From Acanthosepion lycidas (taxonomy: Eukaryota; Mollusca; Cephalopoda; Sepiida; Sepiidae): a stretch of DNA of 64,000 bases. Shown one piece after another: positions 46,595 to 56,259 of the stretch. Made by a program: the position numbers and the translations under genes. The DNA is taken from contig OZ010605.1 of the NCBI GenBank assembly GCA_963932145.1, positions 30,519,313 to 30,583,312 on the forward strand, given 5' to 3'. Each line of letters opens with the position of its first letter. Positions within the stretch are counted from its first letter, which is position 1. Below the pieces are notes generated by a model. That model was not told where the DNA came from. It searched no databases and saw only the letters and a program-made list of their open reading frames with translations.

Positions 46595-46720
46595 TAGTGT
46601 TAGGACGATTAATCAGAATCGGATTCGAGAATCGGAAAAATTGGAACTTTTTGGGGTATCGGAAACGGTATCGGAATTGGAAAAAATTGTGCCTATTTTC
46701 CAATTCCAAAAATGATTCTT
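46595..46720. other. Possible nested terminal fragment of another DNA element
   Basis: 'ctagtgttaggacgattaat' followed by several 'atcgga' repeats differs from the surrounding hAT sequence and has the look of a transposon end. No partner end was found inside the hAT element. Confidence 0.3.
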
Positions 46721-47059
46721 TTAAATTTTTAACTTAATTTTCCATTATTGGTACTAATGATAAATATTTATTGTTTTTAAATTATCACTAAAACTAAAAT
46801 CATAATAACATCAAAATACGATGTAAATTTATTTTACTTGTATAAAGAAAAACAAAAAAATAAACTTTGCATAAATTCTCCAGGTAACCTTTAAAAGAAT
46901 GCAGTTGATTTACAATGTTCCAAAAAATGCTTAAAAATTAAATAGAACATTTTTGTCAAGAAAAATACTTTCAAACATTATTGATAATTAAATGGTATCC
47001 AGAAAATGATGCAACGGAAAATTGGACACCGGAAAATTAGCAACAGAAAATTACGTCAA

Positions 47060-47190
47060 CCATAAGCCAGTTGAGACTGTCGGATCTGGCTGTGCTATCC
47101 ATTGAAAACGAGCTTACAAGACAAACAGATTTTGACGATGTCATTGGCCAGTTTGCCACAATGAAAACAAGAAAGCATTCATTCTAAGAC
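47060..47190 (+). pseudogene. hAT transposase C-terminal (dimerisation domain) remnant
   Basis: About 35 codons in one open frame with 'LRLSDLAVLSIENEL', typical of the hAT C-terminal dimerisation region in ZBED-like transposases, ending with a natural-looking stop near 47187. Upstream sequence has no open frame of this family. Confidence 0.75.
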
Positions 47191-47453
47191 CATAGTATCG
47201 AATGTCATTCTTTTGCGTATTGCCGTGTTTGCATTTTAAAAATCTTTTGATTTGAACTGATTATTTTGTGGTATTGGATTTTGTCTTGGATCATACATGT
47301 AAACAGTAACGTAGCGGTCAGTAGAGTGAAGTAGAGGTAGAGCATGTATGAAAATTTAGCTACAGCTAACCATTCAGCATAGGGTGAATCGGGGTCATTG
47401 GGGTGACATTTGAGCGGACCCCCCTGGTGACGTTTACTCTAGCTATGCCACTG

Positions 47454-47960
47454 GGGTGGTTCCCTATAATTTGTTTGGCATAGCAGGTCTTAGCCATAAA
47501 GTTTAGGCTTAGTGGAACTTAGGAATATAGTTCATCTGAAGATACCTCATGGAAATAGCGAGAGCAGTGAGAAAAGGGATTGTAGGGTGGAAAATAATTT
47601 GTCACCCACAAGAATATGGAAATACCTTTAGACTCTACTGAGACAGGAAAGTGATGATGAGGAGCCTCCTGCCTATATATAGCAACAGTACACCATATTC
47701 AAACTGATATGGCTCTTGTAATGGTAGAGAATAGGAAGAGGAGGCATCAAGTACTTGCTGGAGTGGTACAAGGAACTGACCCTTCTTCCAGCATCTTTAG
47801 CAATGGATTATATGTACAAGTTCTAGTTGAGGTCTTGGCCCAAGTTTAAATCCCAAAAGACATTCAAAGCATGGGTCTTCCTCAGGGAGCATTCATCAGG
47901 ATTGGTGTAAGTTTTAGGTTCGATCAGTGATGGTAGAATGTCATAATTTGGTTTTCAACG
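47454..47960 (-). pseudogene. LINE F, 5' part of the fragment
   Basis: Continues the LINE interrupted by hAT. Parallel to 7770-8290 and, for the first 90 bases, to 49090-49180. Frames are broken. Confidence 0.7.
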
Positions 47961-47999
47961 CATTGAATGTGACCAACCAGTTTGGTTGAGAAAAAAAAA

Positions 48000-48220
48000 G
48001 TCATACTGAATTTACCATTAAAATATTTTGATTGGTCAGAAAACAAAAATACTGATTAAATGTTAAGAAATTTATGATTGGTTGGAAATATATTGACAAA
48101 CATTTTGATTGGTTGAGAAAAAACAAAAATACTGAAATACATAATGATTATTAAATGAGAAATTATTTTTAGAAAAAAAAAATGAAGTACTAATTTTTGA
48201 TTGGTTGTGAATAAAGAGAC
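48000..48220. repeat. Decayed array with 'TTTTGATTGGTTGA' unit, right part
   Basis: Same units as 45505-45860. The LINE F fragment therefore lies inside this array. Confidence 0.75.
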
Positions 48221-48289
48221 ATTTAACCATGTTTATTGTCATTTTTATTGATGTTGTTAATAATATCATTATTTGGGGATATATATTTT

Positions 48290-48640
48290 ATCATTATGGA
48301 TGAAAAAATGAGAATATTGGAGATTTTTGAAAATGTTTTCTCCTTATATTCTTCAGGTAAGTACTAGAGCTGCAGACCCTTAATGTAATTAAACAGGATC
48401 CTATAATTATTCCAGATTTTTTTCTGTTACTGTGGGGAGAATAGAAATTGGTAAGTTTATTTTTGTTGGTAGATTTTCTGTAAACCTGCAATTGAAGGTC
48501 ATTATTAGTTCTATGTAGCGTGATATCTAGGAAGGTTAAAGTGTTGTCAATTCAAATGCAAAACCTATTGTGGGTTCAATGGTATTAGGTTTGTTAATAA
48601 GATGGATATATTAATAGAGAATCATCTATGTATCAAAATA
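48290..48640 (-). pseudogene. Penelope-like element reverse transcriptase fragment
   Basis: On the minus strand 48635-48600 reads as a 'YIDDSLLIYPS'-type catalytic block. After a frameshift it continues 'FLDITLHRTNNDLQLQVYRK', then 'STNKNKLTNFYSPHSNRKKS' and 'GIIIGSCLITLRVC'. A 'VYRKPTN.N..' block after the YxDD motif is characteristic of Penelope-like reverse transcriptases and is absent from LINEs. One frameshift and a stop in the YIDD region make it a relic. It may be a parent of the deleted element at 60438. Confidence 0.8.
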
Positions 48641-49059
48641 TGAAGAATTATGTGGTAAAATATTTTTGAGAGAGCCACTTTAAAAAATTAAAAAAATACA
48701 CAAGCCAAACATCACTAAGATGGAATCCCATCAGTAAACTAATTTTTTGTTTATAAAGATTTATATCAAAATGATAATTTTTAGAGTATGCGTATTTTTA
48801 GGTGATGTGTGGTAAGTTTTAAACAGGTTTATTATTTTATGATAATTTCTTTTATGACGTGTCTATTTATTTCTCCATGAATACTATTGTACACACACAT
48901 ATATAAAGAAAGAAAGAAAAAGAATGCAAATGAAACCCCTATTTGCTATCCTTATTGACAGTTATGGAACTCTTCTTTTTGCTTCATAACTGTGGGTAAG
49001 GGTATGCTAACTGTATTGTCAAACACAGCATCATTTTTAAAAATCTTAAATTAATTCCC

Positions 49060-49190
49060 AAATAGGAATCTCTCCAAAGAAAGGAATATGGGTGGTTGCC
49101 TACAATTTGTTTGGCATGACAGGTCTTAGCCATAAAGTTTAGACTTAGTGGAACTAAGGAATATAGTTCATCTCTTGGTTTTAAACTTTC
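49060..49190 (-). pseudogene. LINE F fragment, empty hAT site
   Basis: Aligns with 46090-46129 joined to 47454-47545. It reads 'gggtggttgcctacaatttg' with a single GGGTGGTT and no insertion, so it is the unoccupied paralogue of the hAT target. Confidence 0.9.
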
Positions 49191-49499
49191 AGTTTTTCAC
49201 AATTTAACCTGCATAAATCAAAACATATTGAACATAATTTCACATTTTCTTTCAAATACCTTTCAAAATGTCATTATAAAAAGCAATTTTAGTTAGGCAT
49301 GTCTCTTATTACTGACCACTCATCAAACTCTTATTGTCAACCAATCCATGATAGGAAATTATTAACAAATTAGTTTTCTATTTTAAATAAATTTTAAAGT
49401 TTAAGAAATTTAACACTAATAAAAAAAAATTAAAAGATAAATAAGATCAAAAAATGTCTCAGAAAAACTGAAAAGAAAAATTTTCTCAAGCAAGTGTAT

Positions 49500-49504
<5 letters not shown>

Positions 49505-49577
<73 letters not shown>

Positions 49578-49632
49578 ATATATATATATATATGTGTATA
49601 TATATATATTTATATATATATATATATGTATG
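49505..49632. repeat. (AT)n microsatellite with GT interruptions
   Basis: TA dinucleotides interrupted by 'tgtata'. It is the tail side of the SINE C copy that follows on the minus strand. Confidence 0.98.
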
Positions 49633-49634
49633 TA

Positions 49635-49790
49635 TTGTCATCCACAGACAGACTGTTTCACTGTATCACAGCTCATCAGTGTGACTAGACATCTGGTTGC
49701 CGCTAGCTAGAATCGAAACCCACCTGAACTGGCGTCAGTCAGAGATTGTACCCCTGAGACGTTGGTGCATGGCAGGGATGAAGGTGAATT
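49635..49790 (-). mobile_element. SINE C, copy 1
   Basis: On the minus strand: 'caacgtctcaggggtacaat', a B-box-like 'gggtttcgattctag', 'ggcaaccagatgtctagtca', CTGATGA (49679-49673), GCTGT-GAT-ACAGT, GAAAC (49659-49655), 'agtctgtctgtggatgac', then the (AT)n tract as tail. The head is tRNA-like and the 3' domain has a hammerhead-like core. Confidence 0.65.
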
Positions 49791-49944
49791 TAAGCATATT
49801 TATTTTTGGATAAACACACAGTGACTGAGAGAACTCGATTCGCTTTAATGAAGAGTCTTGCATTAGGTTTAATAGTCACTGTTTACAAACACGCACTTCC
49901 TCTCCAGAGAGCTCAACTAAAATGAATTTTTCAGGAGCATATAT

Positions 49945-50090
49945 ATTGTCAACCACAGACTGTTTCGCTGTATCAGAACTCATCAGTGTCGCTAAACATC
50001 TGGTTGCCTCTAGCTAGGATTGAAACCTGGCTGAATTGTCGTCAATTGAAGATTCTACCCATAAGCCATTGGCACATGGCAGGGATATTT
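49945..50090 (-). mobile_element. SINE C, copy 2
   Basis: Same order as copy 1, with CTGATGA (49986-49980), GAAAC (49966-49962) and 'agtctgtggttgac'. Its tail is only 'aatatatat'. The two copies are in the same orientation ~310 bp apart. Confidence 0.65.
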
Positions 50091-50689
50091 TTTTTTTCTT
50101 TTAGGGGTTGGAGATTTAATTGAAAAATAGTGATGATATGCACTCAGGTCAGTGGTTAATCTTTTTTTTTTCTTTTAAGATTGAGATTTCCTATAGTATT
50201 TATAAACTGTATTTTAATACATAATGACTTAATTTATCATCATTATTTTCTTCAAATCAGATAACACTCCTCCTGACATGTCCTAAAAATCCACCTTCAA
50301 TACTCTGATCATATCACACCTCATTCGTTTCTTCTACCTCCACATTTTCTCATCATCGTTTTTATTTTTTTCCTTTTTTTATCATTATCCACGTCAAAAG
50401 TGTCACCTGGTGCTCATGATATAGTCATTAATTAACTAATTATTCCAGGTAATTACTTTTTGCACCCTCGAAGAAAAAATAAAATAAAAATAAGAACTGC
50501 ATTGGACACTTGCTTTCCTAATATCCATGTCGTAATTTTTTTCTCATTAAGGAGGTCTGGGAAGATACCCACAGTTTTACAACTGTCTAGTGTCTTTTAG
50601 AATAGAAAACAGGATTTGGCTTCAGTGAACAGGTGAGCAAGGTATCTGAATTCGGAAAAATAACAGTGAAAGTATTTTTTTCTTTTACT

Positions 50690-50945
50690 TCTATGTGCCA
50701 TGTCTCTTCAAGACATTGGTGATCACGGCTCTCTACAACTTCCTATCTGTTGTAACTCTTAGCAATGTTTGTCTTTTTACTACCCCTCTCATTCCTTGTT
50801 CTGCCATTCATTTACACAAGCTAATTAGGTATGTTACTCTCTGTTTCCCTCTTGTTCTGTGAGTGTCAAATTCTCCCAGCCCTCTTTCTTCATTATGTAT
50901 CCCAGAAATTTCAGGTCTCTTTCTGATTCTAATTAAAAGTGTCAT
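50690..50945 (-). pseudogene. LINE E 3'-end fragment
   Basis: Parallel to 28890-29110 on the minus strand ('gctctctacaacttcctatc', 'ttgttctgccattcatttac', 'ctgtgagtgtcaaatt'). No frame is left. Confidence 0.7.
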
Positions 50946-51194
50946 TTTTGTTTAGATATTCATTAAAAATTCCTTGTTAGTCGCATGATCTCTACATTTG
51001 TAAAAGCACATAATAATTTCAAACTTTTTTGTTATTAAGAATATTGAATAAATTTTATAATAATAAAAACAATTTTAAAAATAAAACAAAAAAAAATGAT
51101 TGCTGAATGGGAGGCAGGCCATTTTTTGCTATTAAACAAATTTGATTTTATAATTTTTTATGTTATGCAGCAATAAAAATGCAGAAGTATGTGT

Positions 51195-51835
51195 ATCTAT
51201 ATTTTATAGATTACACAAAGGTGTTTGACAAAGTAACAAACAAAGAGCTGTTAGGGGTGGTCAACAACCTTGACATATTTGGGAAAGACATTAGAATAAT
51301 CAAAAATCTCTAAGGGCAGCAAACCACCTGCATACAAATAAAAAATGAGTTCAGCGGATATACAAAAATAGGAAGGGGCGTAAGGCAAGGATGCATCTTC
51401 TCACCAGACTTATTCAACCTATACAGTGAGGCAATTCTGGGAGAACTGGAAATCCTACCAGAATTTATCATTGATGGCCACAATCATAACAACATAAGGT
51501 ATGCAGATAACACAGTGCTGATAGCAGACATGGAAATGAAACTACCAAACAGAAGGTAGCAAAGAAGAATGAGAAAAAAGGTCTAAGCCTAAACAACAAG
51601 AAGACAGAACGTATGGTCATCAGCAAAAAGATCAGCCCGAAATACGATTTACAAGTTGGAGACACTAAAATCCAACAGGTACAGAAATTTGACTATCTGG
51701 GAAATGTTTTGACAGAGGATGGAAAGTGTGACATTGAGATTCGATGGGATGCCTAAAGACTCATTCCAAAAGCTAGGCAGAGTATTACAAGACAGGAGAG
51801 TTTCATTGGTAACAAAGAAAAGTATGTTTAGCTTT
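51195..51835 (+). pseudogene. LINE E reverse transcriptase, palm and following region
   Basis: Reads 'FIDYTKVFDKV' (the 'DF.KAFD' block), 'GVRQGCIFSPDLFNLYSEAI', 'IRYADNTVLIAD' (catalytic YADD with the second Asp changed to Asn), 'KKGLSLNNKKTERMVISKK', 'QVQKFDYLGNVLTEDGKCDI' and 'LVTKKSMF'. Stops occur near 51312 and after the palm. Unlike the other LINE E copies it has no 141-bp array after 'KLQ'-equivalent codons, but it runs into a 36-bp array at its end. Confidence 0.88.
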
Positions 51836-52640
51836 TTGACTCAAGTGTAAACATGGCCTATGTTTACCTGTTTGACTCAAGTGTAAACATGGCCTATGTT
51901 TACCTGTTTGACTCAAGTGTAAACATGGCCTATGTTTACCTGTTTGACTCAAGTGTAAACATGGCCTATGTTTACTTGTTTGACTCAAGTGTAAACATGG
52001 CCTATGTTTACCTGTTTGACTCAAGTGTAAACATGACCTATATTTACCTTTTTGAATCAAGTGTAAACAGAACCTATGTTTACCTTTTTGACTCAAGTGT
52101 AAACATGACCTATGTTTACCTGTTTGACTCAAGTGTAAACATGGTCTATGTTTACCTGGTTGACTCAAGTATAAACATAACCTTTGTTTCCCTGTTTGAC
52201 TCAAATATAAAAACAACCTATGTTTACCTTTTTGAATCAAGTTTAAACAAACCTATGTTTACTTTTCAAATTTTAGTAAAAACCATATCTCTGTCTACCT
52301 TTTTGACTCATGTGCAAACTAGACCTATGTTTAACTTTTCTATTCTTGTGTAGACCAGACCTGTGTCTAACGTTTTGACTTTAGTGTAAACTGGATCAAT
52401 ATCTACTTTTAAAATTCTAGTGTAATGCCTACATTTTTTGCTCTAATGTAAACTGAACTTATGCTAAACTTTTTTACTCTAGTGTAAGCTTGACCTACAT
52501 GTACCTTTTTTAGGCTAGTGTAAATCAGAAATATGTCTACCATTTTGACAGTAGTGTAAACTGAGCCTACATTTACCTTTATAATTCTAGTGTAATTCAA
52601 ACTAATGTCTACATTTTTGAATAAAATGTAAACTGAACCA
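51835..52640 (+). repeat. 36-bp tandem array, decaying to the right
   Basis: Units of 'gtttacctgtttgactcaag' plus 'tgtaaacatggcctat'. The first five are near identical; later units diverge steadily until ~52640. In-frame units give a 166-codon plus frame ('VYLFDSSVNMAY' repeats) and a 145-codon minus frame ('SQTGKHRPCLHL' repeats), both artefacts of the 36-base period. Each unit has an 8-bp inverted repeat (ATGTTTAC/GTAAACAT). Confidence 0.95.
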
Positions 52641-53646
52641 ATGTCAACATTATTGATTCGATTGAAATTTCTTTAATAAAACTTGTATTTCCTTTCTGCT
52701 GTGCATAATTTTGTGAAGAATCATGACTGCATCCAACATTGTTTAAACTTTCAAATCATTTCTTTGTATAGTTGCTATTAACATGGTTCTGCTAATGCAT
52801 TTTTTCACCCTTGTCAGGTGTAATCCGTAAAGTGCAATCCATGGTAGAATAGACCATATCTAGGAGAATGATACACATCACACATTCTAGGATGGGATCC
52901 AAATAATTGGCAGAGAGCATCCATAGGGGGAGGATGTTGAAGAAAGTCATATATATTGGCTTGTTAATTCAGTAAGTCAAGTTTATACATATTTTCACAA
53001 CATCTAGTTATCTTTGCTTAGTAAAGATGACATTGGGGAACATCCTTCCTCCTCCGCTCCAGTATAATTAGAAATCATTTAGGTACTTGATTTGCCTGAT
53101 TCTGTGGTTTTACAGTTTTATTATGGTTTACATCTAATGAAGACTGACGAATTTGACAGTTGAAAATTTGTGTTTGTAAATAGTATTTTGACTCATGTTT
53201 TAGGTTGCTTTTTAATCGAAATATTTACTCATTATTGTAGATTGACAACTTCAATAAATATGCAATAAAAACAAGTAAAATTAAGATGAAAGAAATACTA
53301 GTCAAAAATGAATGGTTGACAATGCTTCATCTAATAAAAATTCAAGTGAATATTACTACTACTAATATTACTAATATAATAAAAAGCAAGTGAAATTAAG
53401 ATGAAAGAAATGCTAGTCAGAAATGAATGATGGTTTACTGTGCAATTTTGTAAATGGCTCAACTCACTCTAACAATGCTTTTCTAACAGTTTATATTTAA
53501 TGAGGGTGCTGTTGGTCACCAATTTGTAGGAGTATGTGCTGCTTTGTAAACGATGTTATTGTGACAAAGATATTGATAAGTTTCAAAAGAAATGAATACA
53601 AATGAAATGAATTTCAACACATGGAGCCATTTCATACATATATATA
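52641..53646. other. Intergenic, AT-rich
   Basis: A ~60-base phrase ('aaaattaagatgaaagaaat') repeats at 53277 and 53393. Otherwise nothing. Confidence 0.5.
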
Positions 53647-54472
53647 TAGGGTGCAATGGGTAAATTGTAGTCATTTTATATTTTTAATTTCATGCATACA
53701 CATTTGTTTTTGATTTTCTGTGAGAAAAAGAGGACCATGAGGCAATTCACTCCACCAGAAATTTGGAAACAATATGCTGTACTTCTTGTAATTTTTGCCA
53801 GAAGCTTCAATACCAACATTTCAGAGTGTTTGGGCATCAATCTGTGGACAGTGCAAACGATTCAGAAAGAGTTGGATGATTCTAATGGTGTTTATGAAAG
53901 TCCAGCAGCTCAGAAAACTCAGCCTGATTGTTCTGATAATAAAGAATTTCTGAATTTGTTGGTGGGAGTCTTAGACTCAACACAGAGGCCTACATGATGT
54001 GATTTGAGGAAGTATTGCTGCCCTGGGTCAAGAGGGTGGCTGCTGGAAAACCATATGTCTGGCAACAGGACTCTGTATCATGCCACACAAGCAGGAGGAC
54101 CCAGTCATAGATGTCAGACAATTTTTGCAACCACATCACTCCTTATATCTGGTCACCTAACACCTCAGAATGCAACACCCTTGATTATTATTATTGGCGA
54201 GAGACCAACAAAACTCCTTGTAACACCAAATATAAACTGAAGGCAAGCATTATTGCAGCATTCACCATCTTAAACAAGCAGACCATCCTGAAGAGATGCA
54301 AGAGATTCTGAAGTCGTCTGGAGTCCATGGTTGAAGCCAATGATAATTTTATTGAATAAATTTACTCAAGATATTTTTGTGACAATTTTGGTAAATATAT
54401 CTGTTAAAATGAAATGCCAGTGTTATTTTCATTTTTGCATAATTTAGATGACAATTTATCTTTTGCACCCTG
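53647..54472 (+). mobile_element. mariner (DD37D type), internally deleted and dead
   Basis: Ends 'tagggtgcaatgggtaaatt' and, complemented, 'cagggtgcaaaagataaatt', with TA at 53645-53646 and 54473-54474. At 826 bp it is shorter than a full mariner (~1.3 kb). The N-terminal part (53692-53997) has a helix-turn-helix-like 'ISECLGINLWTVQTIQKELD'. The C-terminal part has 'WQQDS' and 'CNTLDYYYW' with 37 residues between the two aspartates. The first catalytic aspartate region is lost in the deletion. An in-frame TAG stands where a Trp codon is expected after 'RRTQS', and there are frameshifts later. Confidence 0.9.
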
Positions 54473-54572
54473 TATTTATAGAAAGAATGAACATATCTCA
54501 CAAAATAAGAAAAAAATATATTTATATGCATACAGATAGCTAAAAAAGAAATTATTTATGTACTTAACTGCT

Positions 54573-54603
<31 letters not shown>

Positions 54604-54606
54604 CGT
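54573..54606. repeat. (GT)n microsatellite
   Basis: GT dinucleotides with one interruption on each side. Confidence 0.95.
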
Positions 54607-54687
54607 GTAAATGCATGAGCATCCATGTGGTTTGTTTGAAAATCCCTAGTCAGTTTGCTGGCTTAAGAAATCTCTTACAATGAGGTG

Positions 54688-54852
54688 GATGCATGGGTAG
54701 TGTAACGGATAGCAGCTCAGAATAAGAAATTGGTTAGCTGCATTTGAATTACAATCAAATTTGTTGCATTTACTTATGTATAAACACCCTTAAGAAAAAT
54801 ATGGATTCATCTCATCTCTCCCCCAGCTATGGATAAAATAGTAGAACTTGTA
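54688..54852 (+). mobile_element. SINE A, 5' half
   Basis: Head 'gcatgggtagtgtaacggat', decayed B box ('gcatttgaattacaatc'), 'acttatgtataaacaccctt' and 'agctatggataaaatagtag', in the order of SINE A. The 3' half is absent. Confidence 0.8.
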
Positions 54853-55370
54853 TTTCATTATTTCCTTAAAAAAAATTGTTATATTCACTGACTAAAAAGG
54901 ATTGTTCTCATGATCCAAAATATGTTTCAGCTCTAGATAACACACAAGGGGTTGATACGCTGTAAAAACCAAATCAGTCAATCTCCATTTTCAGAGGATA
55001 AGAGTGTTTATGTGTTTTCCTTATATAGTCCTGAACAGGACACCAGTTAGAGGGCATCATGGCACACTAGGAATAGTAATCCCAACATCATAAAGCAGCA
55101 TAAAGTACCAAGATAAAGCTACCATCTTTGTAGGATTTGACAGCATGTACTTACTCATGGTCCAAATAAATATTCCTTTATTTTTTTTTCTTCTAGTCCC
55201 AGAAGGTAAAAGAAAATGAACCAAATAAATGGTTTATATCAATTCTAACTCGCCTTCCTATGTTCTTACCACTCCCAAGAATGTTCAGGTGTTCCTTGTC
55301 ACAAATCTGTGGCAATTTGGATTGTAATCAGTCAAATGGACATGAAGTAGACACAAAATCAAAGGAGATA
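54853..55370. other. Intergenic, no feature recognised
   Basis: No gene or repeat structure seen. Confidence 0.5.
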
Positions 55371-56050
55371 AAAAAAATGGAAAAAAAAAAAGCAAGAAAA
55401 AAAGCAAGAAAAAAAAAGAAGGAAAGAGTAAGATGAAATGGTTAGGGAGAGAATGAGAAAAATAAGTGAATGAGAAAGATAGGGAAAGAGAATACAGAGG
55501 ATAAAAGAGAAAAATGAAAGAAGAAAAGGAAACTAAAATGAACTTATAAATAAGGAGTAAGAAGCAGGAGGTAGGGACTCTCCAAAAGAGGAAAATGAAA
55601 AGGAGGAGGAATGATAAAAAGTGATGAGGAGGATTCTCCTAAAGAAAAAGAAGAAGAAGTCGTGAAAAGAAAAAAAGAAAGAAGAAAGGGATTAAAAAGA
55701 GATAAAAAGAAAGTGAAACTTTTAAAGAAAAAGAAGGAAAAAAGAAGAGGGAAGGTGATCAAAAAGGCATAAGAAGTAAAAGAATTTTCAAATGAAAGTG
55801 AGAAAGAAAAATCTCTTGATGAGTAAGAAAAAATGACTTGGAAGTGATAAAAAAATGATGGAGGAACTATCCAAAAAGGAAACAAAAGAACAAGAATTAA
55901 AAGAGAAAACAAAGAAAGAGAGGAAAAGAATATTATTCAAAAAATGAGAGTAAGGAGGACAGAGGATTATGTGGAGTTAAAATTAAGAAACAAGATGACT
56001 GGAAAATGAATTAATAAAATGATAAAAAACAAAACAGGATGACAAAAAGA
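55371..56050. repeat. Purine-rich domain on plus strand
   Basis: GAAA/GGAAAA-rich sequence, strongest at 55375-55930. A 122-codon minus-strand frame (F, S, L) is an artefact of composition. Confidence 0.85.
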
Positions 56051-56080
56051 ATAAAAATAACAGCAAATGAATTCAAACTT

Positions 56081-56104
56081 TCACTTTCACTTTCACTTTC
56101 ACTA
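56081..56104. repeat. (CTTTCA)n hexanucleotide run
   Basis: Four units; a second run of the same hexamer is at 56796-56820. Confidence 0.95.
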
Positions 56105-56259
56105 CTGCTTGTGAAACAGCCACACACATTCACACTCATGTTTAAACCATCCCTACCCAAGTAAGGAAAGAAAAAAAAAGTTTTTCATGTCTTGTATTAA
56201 TGAAGTAACAGGCACGTTCCACTCCTTCATGGAAATGTTTCACGTTCTTCGATCAACAA

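Larger units (their letters stand above)
46130..47453 (+). mobile_element. hAT element, non-autonomous, 1324 bp
   Basis: Ends CAGTGGCGTAGCTA at the left and the complement (TAGCTATGCCACTG) at the right, flanked by the perfect 8-bp duplication GGGTGGTT (46122-46129 and 47454-47461). hAT elements are known for 8-bp duplications and CAG..CTG-type ends. Within it, 47060-47190 keeps a plus-strand frame ending 'RLSDLAVLSIENELTRQTDF' and then 'GQFATMKTRKHSF' with a stop, the end of the hAT dimerisation domain. The catalytic core is gone. Confidence 0.93.

Noticed and set aside
45505..48220. Regulatory CCAAT-box cluster (ATTGG words)
   Set aside because: The words belong to a decayed tandem unit, and no gene or promoter is nearby.
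49655..49679. Active hammerhead ribozyme in SINE C
   Set aside because: Core and stem II fit, but the base at the cleavage position is G in all three copies and no convincing stem I was found. I treat it as hammerhead-like only.
51803..52353. Regular 12-residue repeat proteins on both strands
   Set aside because: The 36-bp period is a multiple of three and the units lack stops in one frame on each strand. Units decay by drift, including frameshifts, with no sign of coding constraint.
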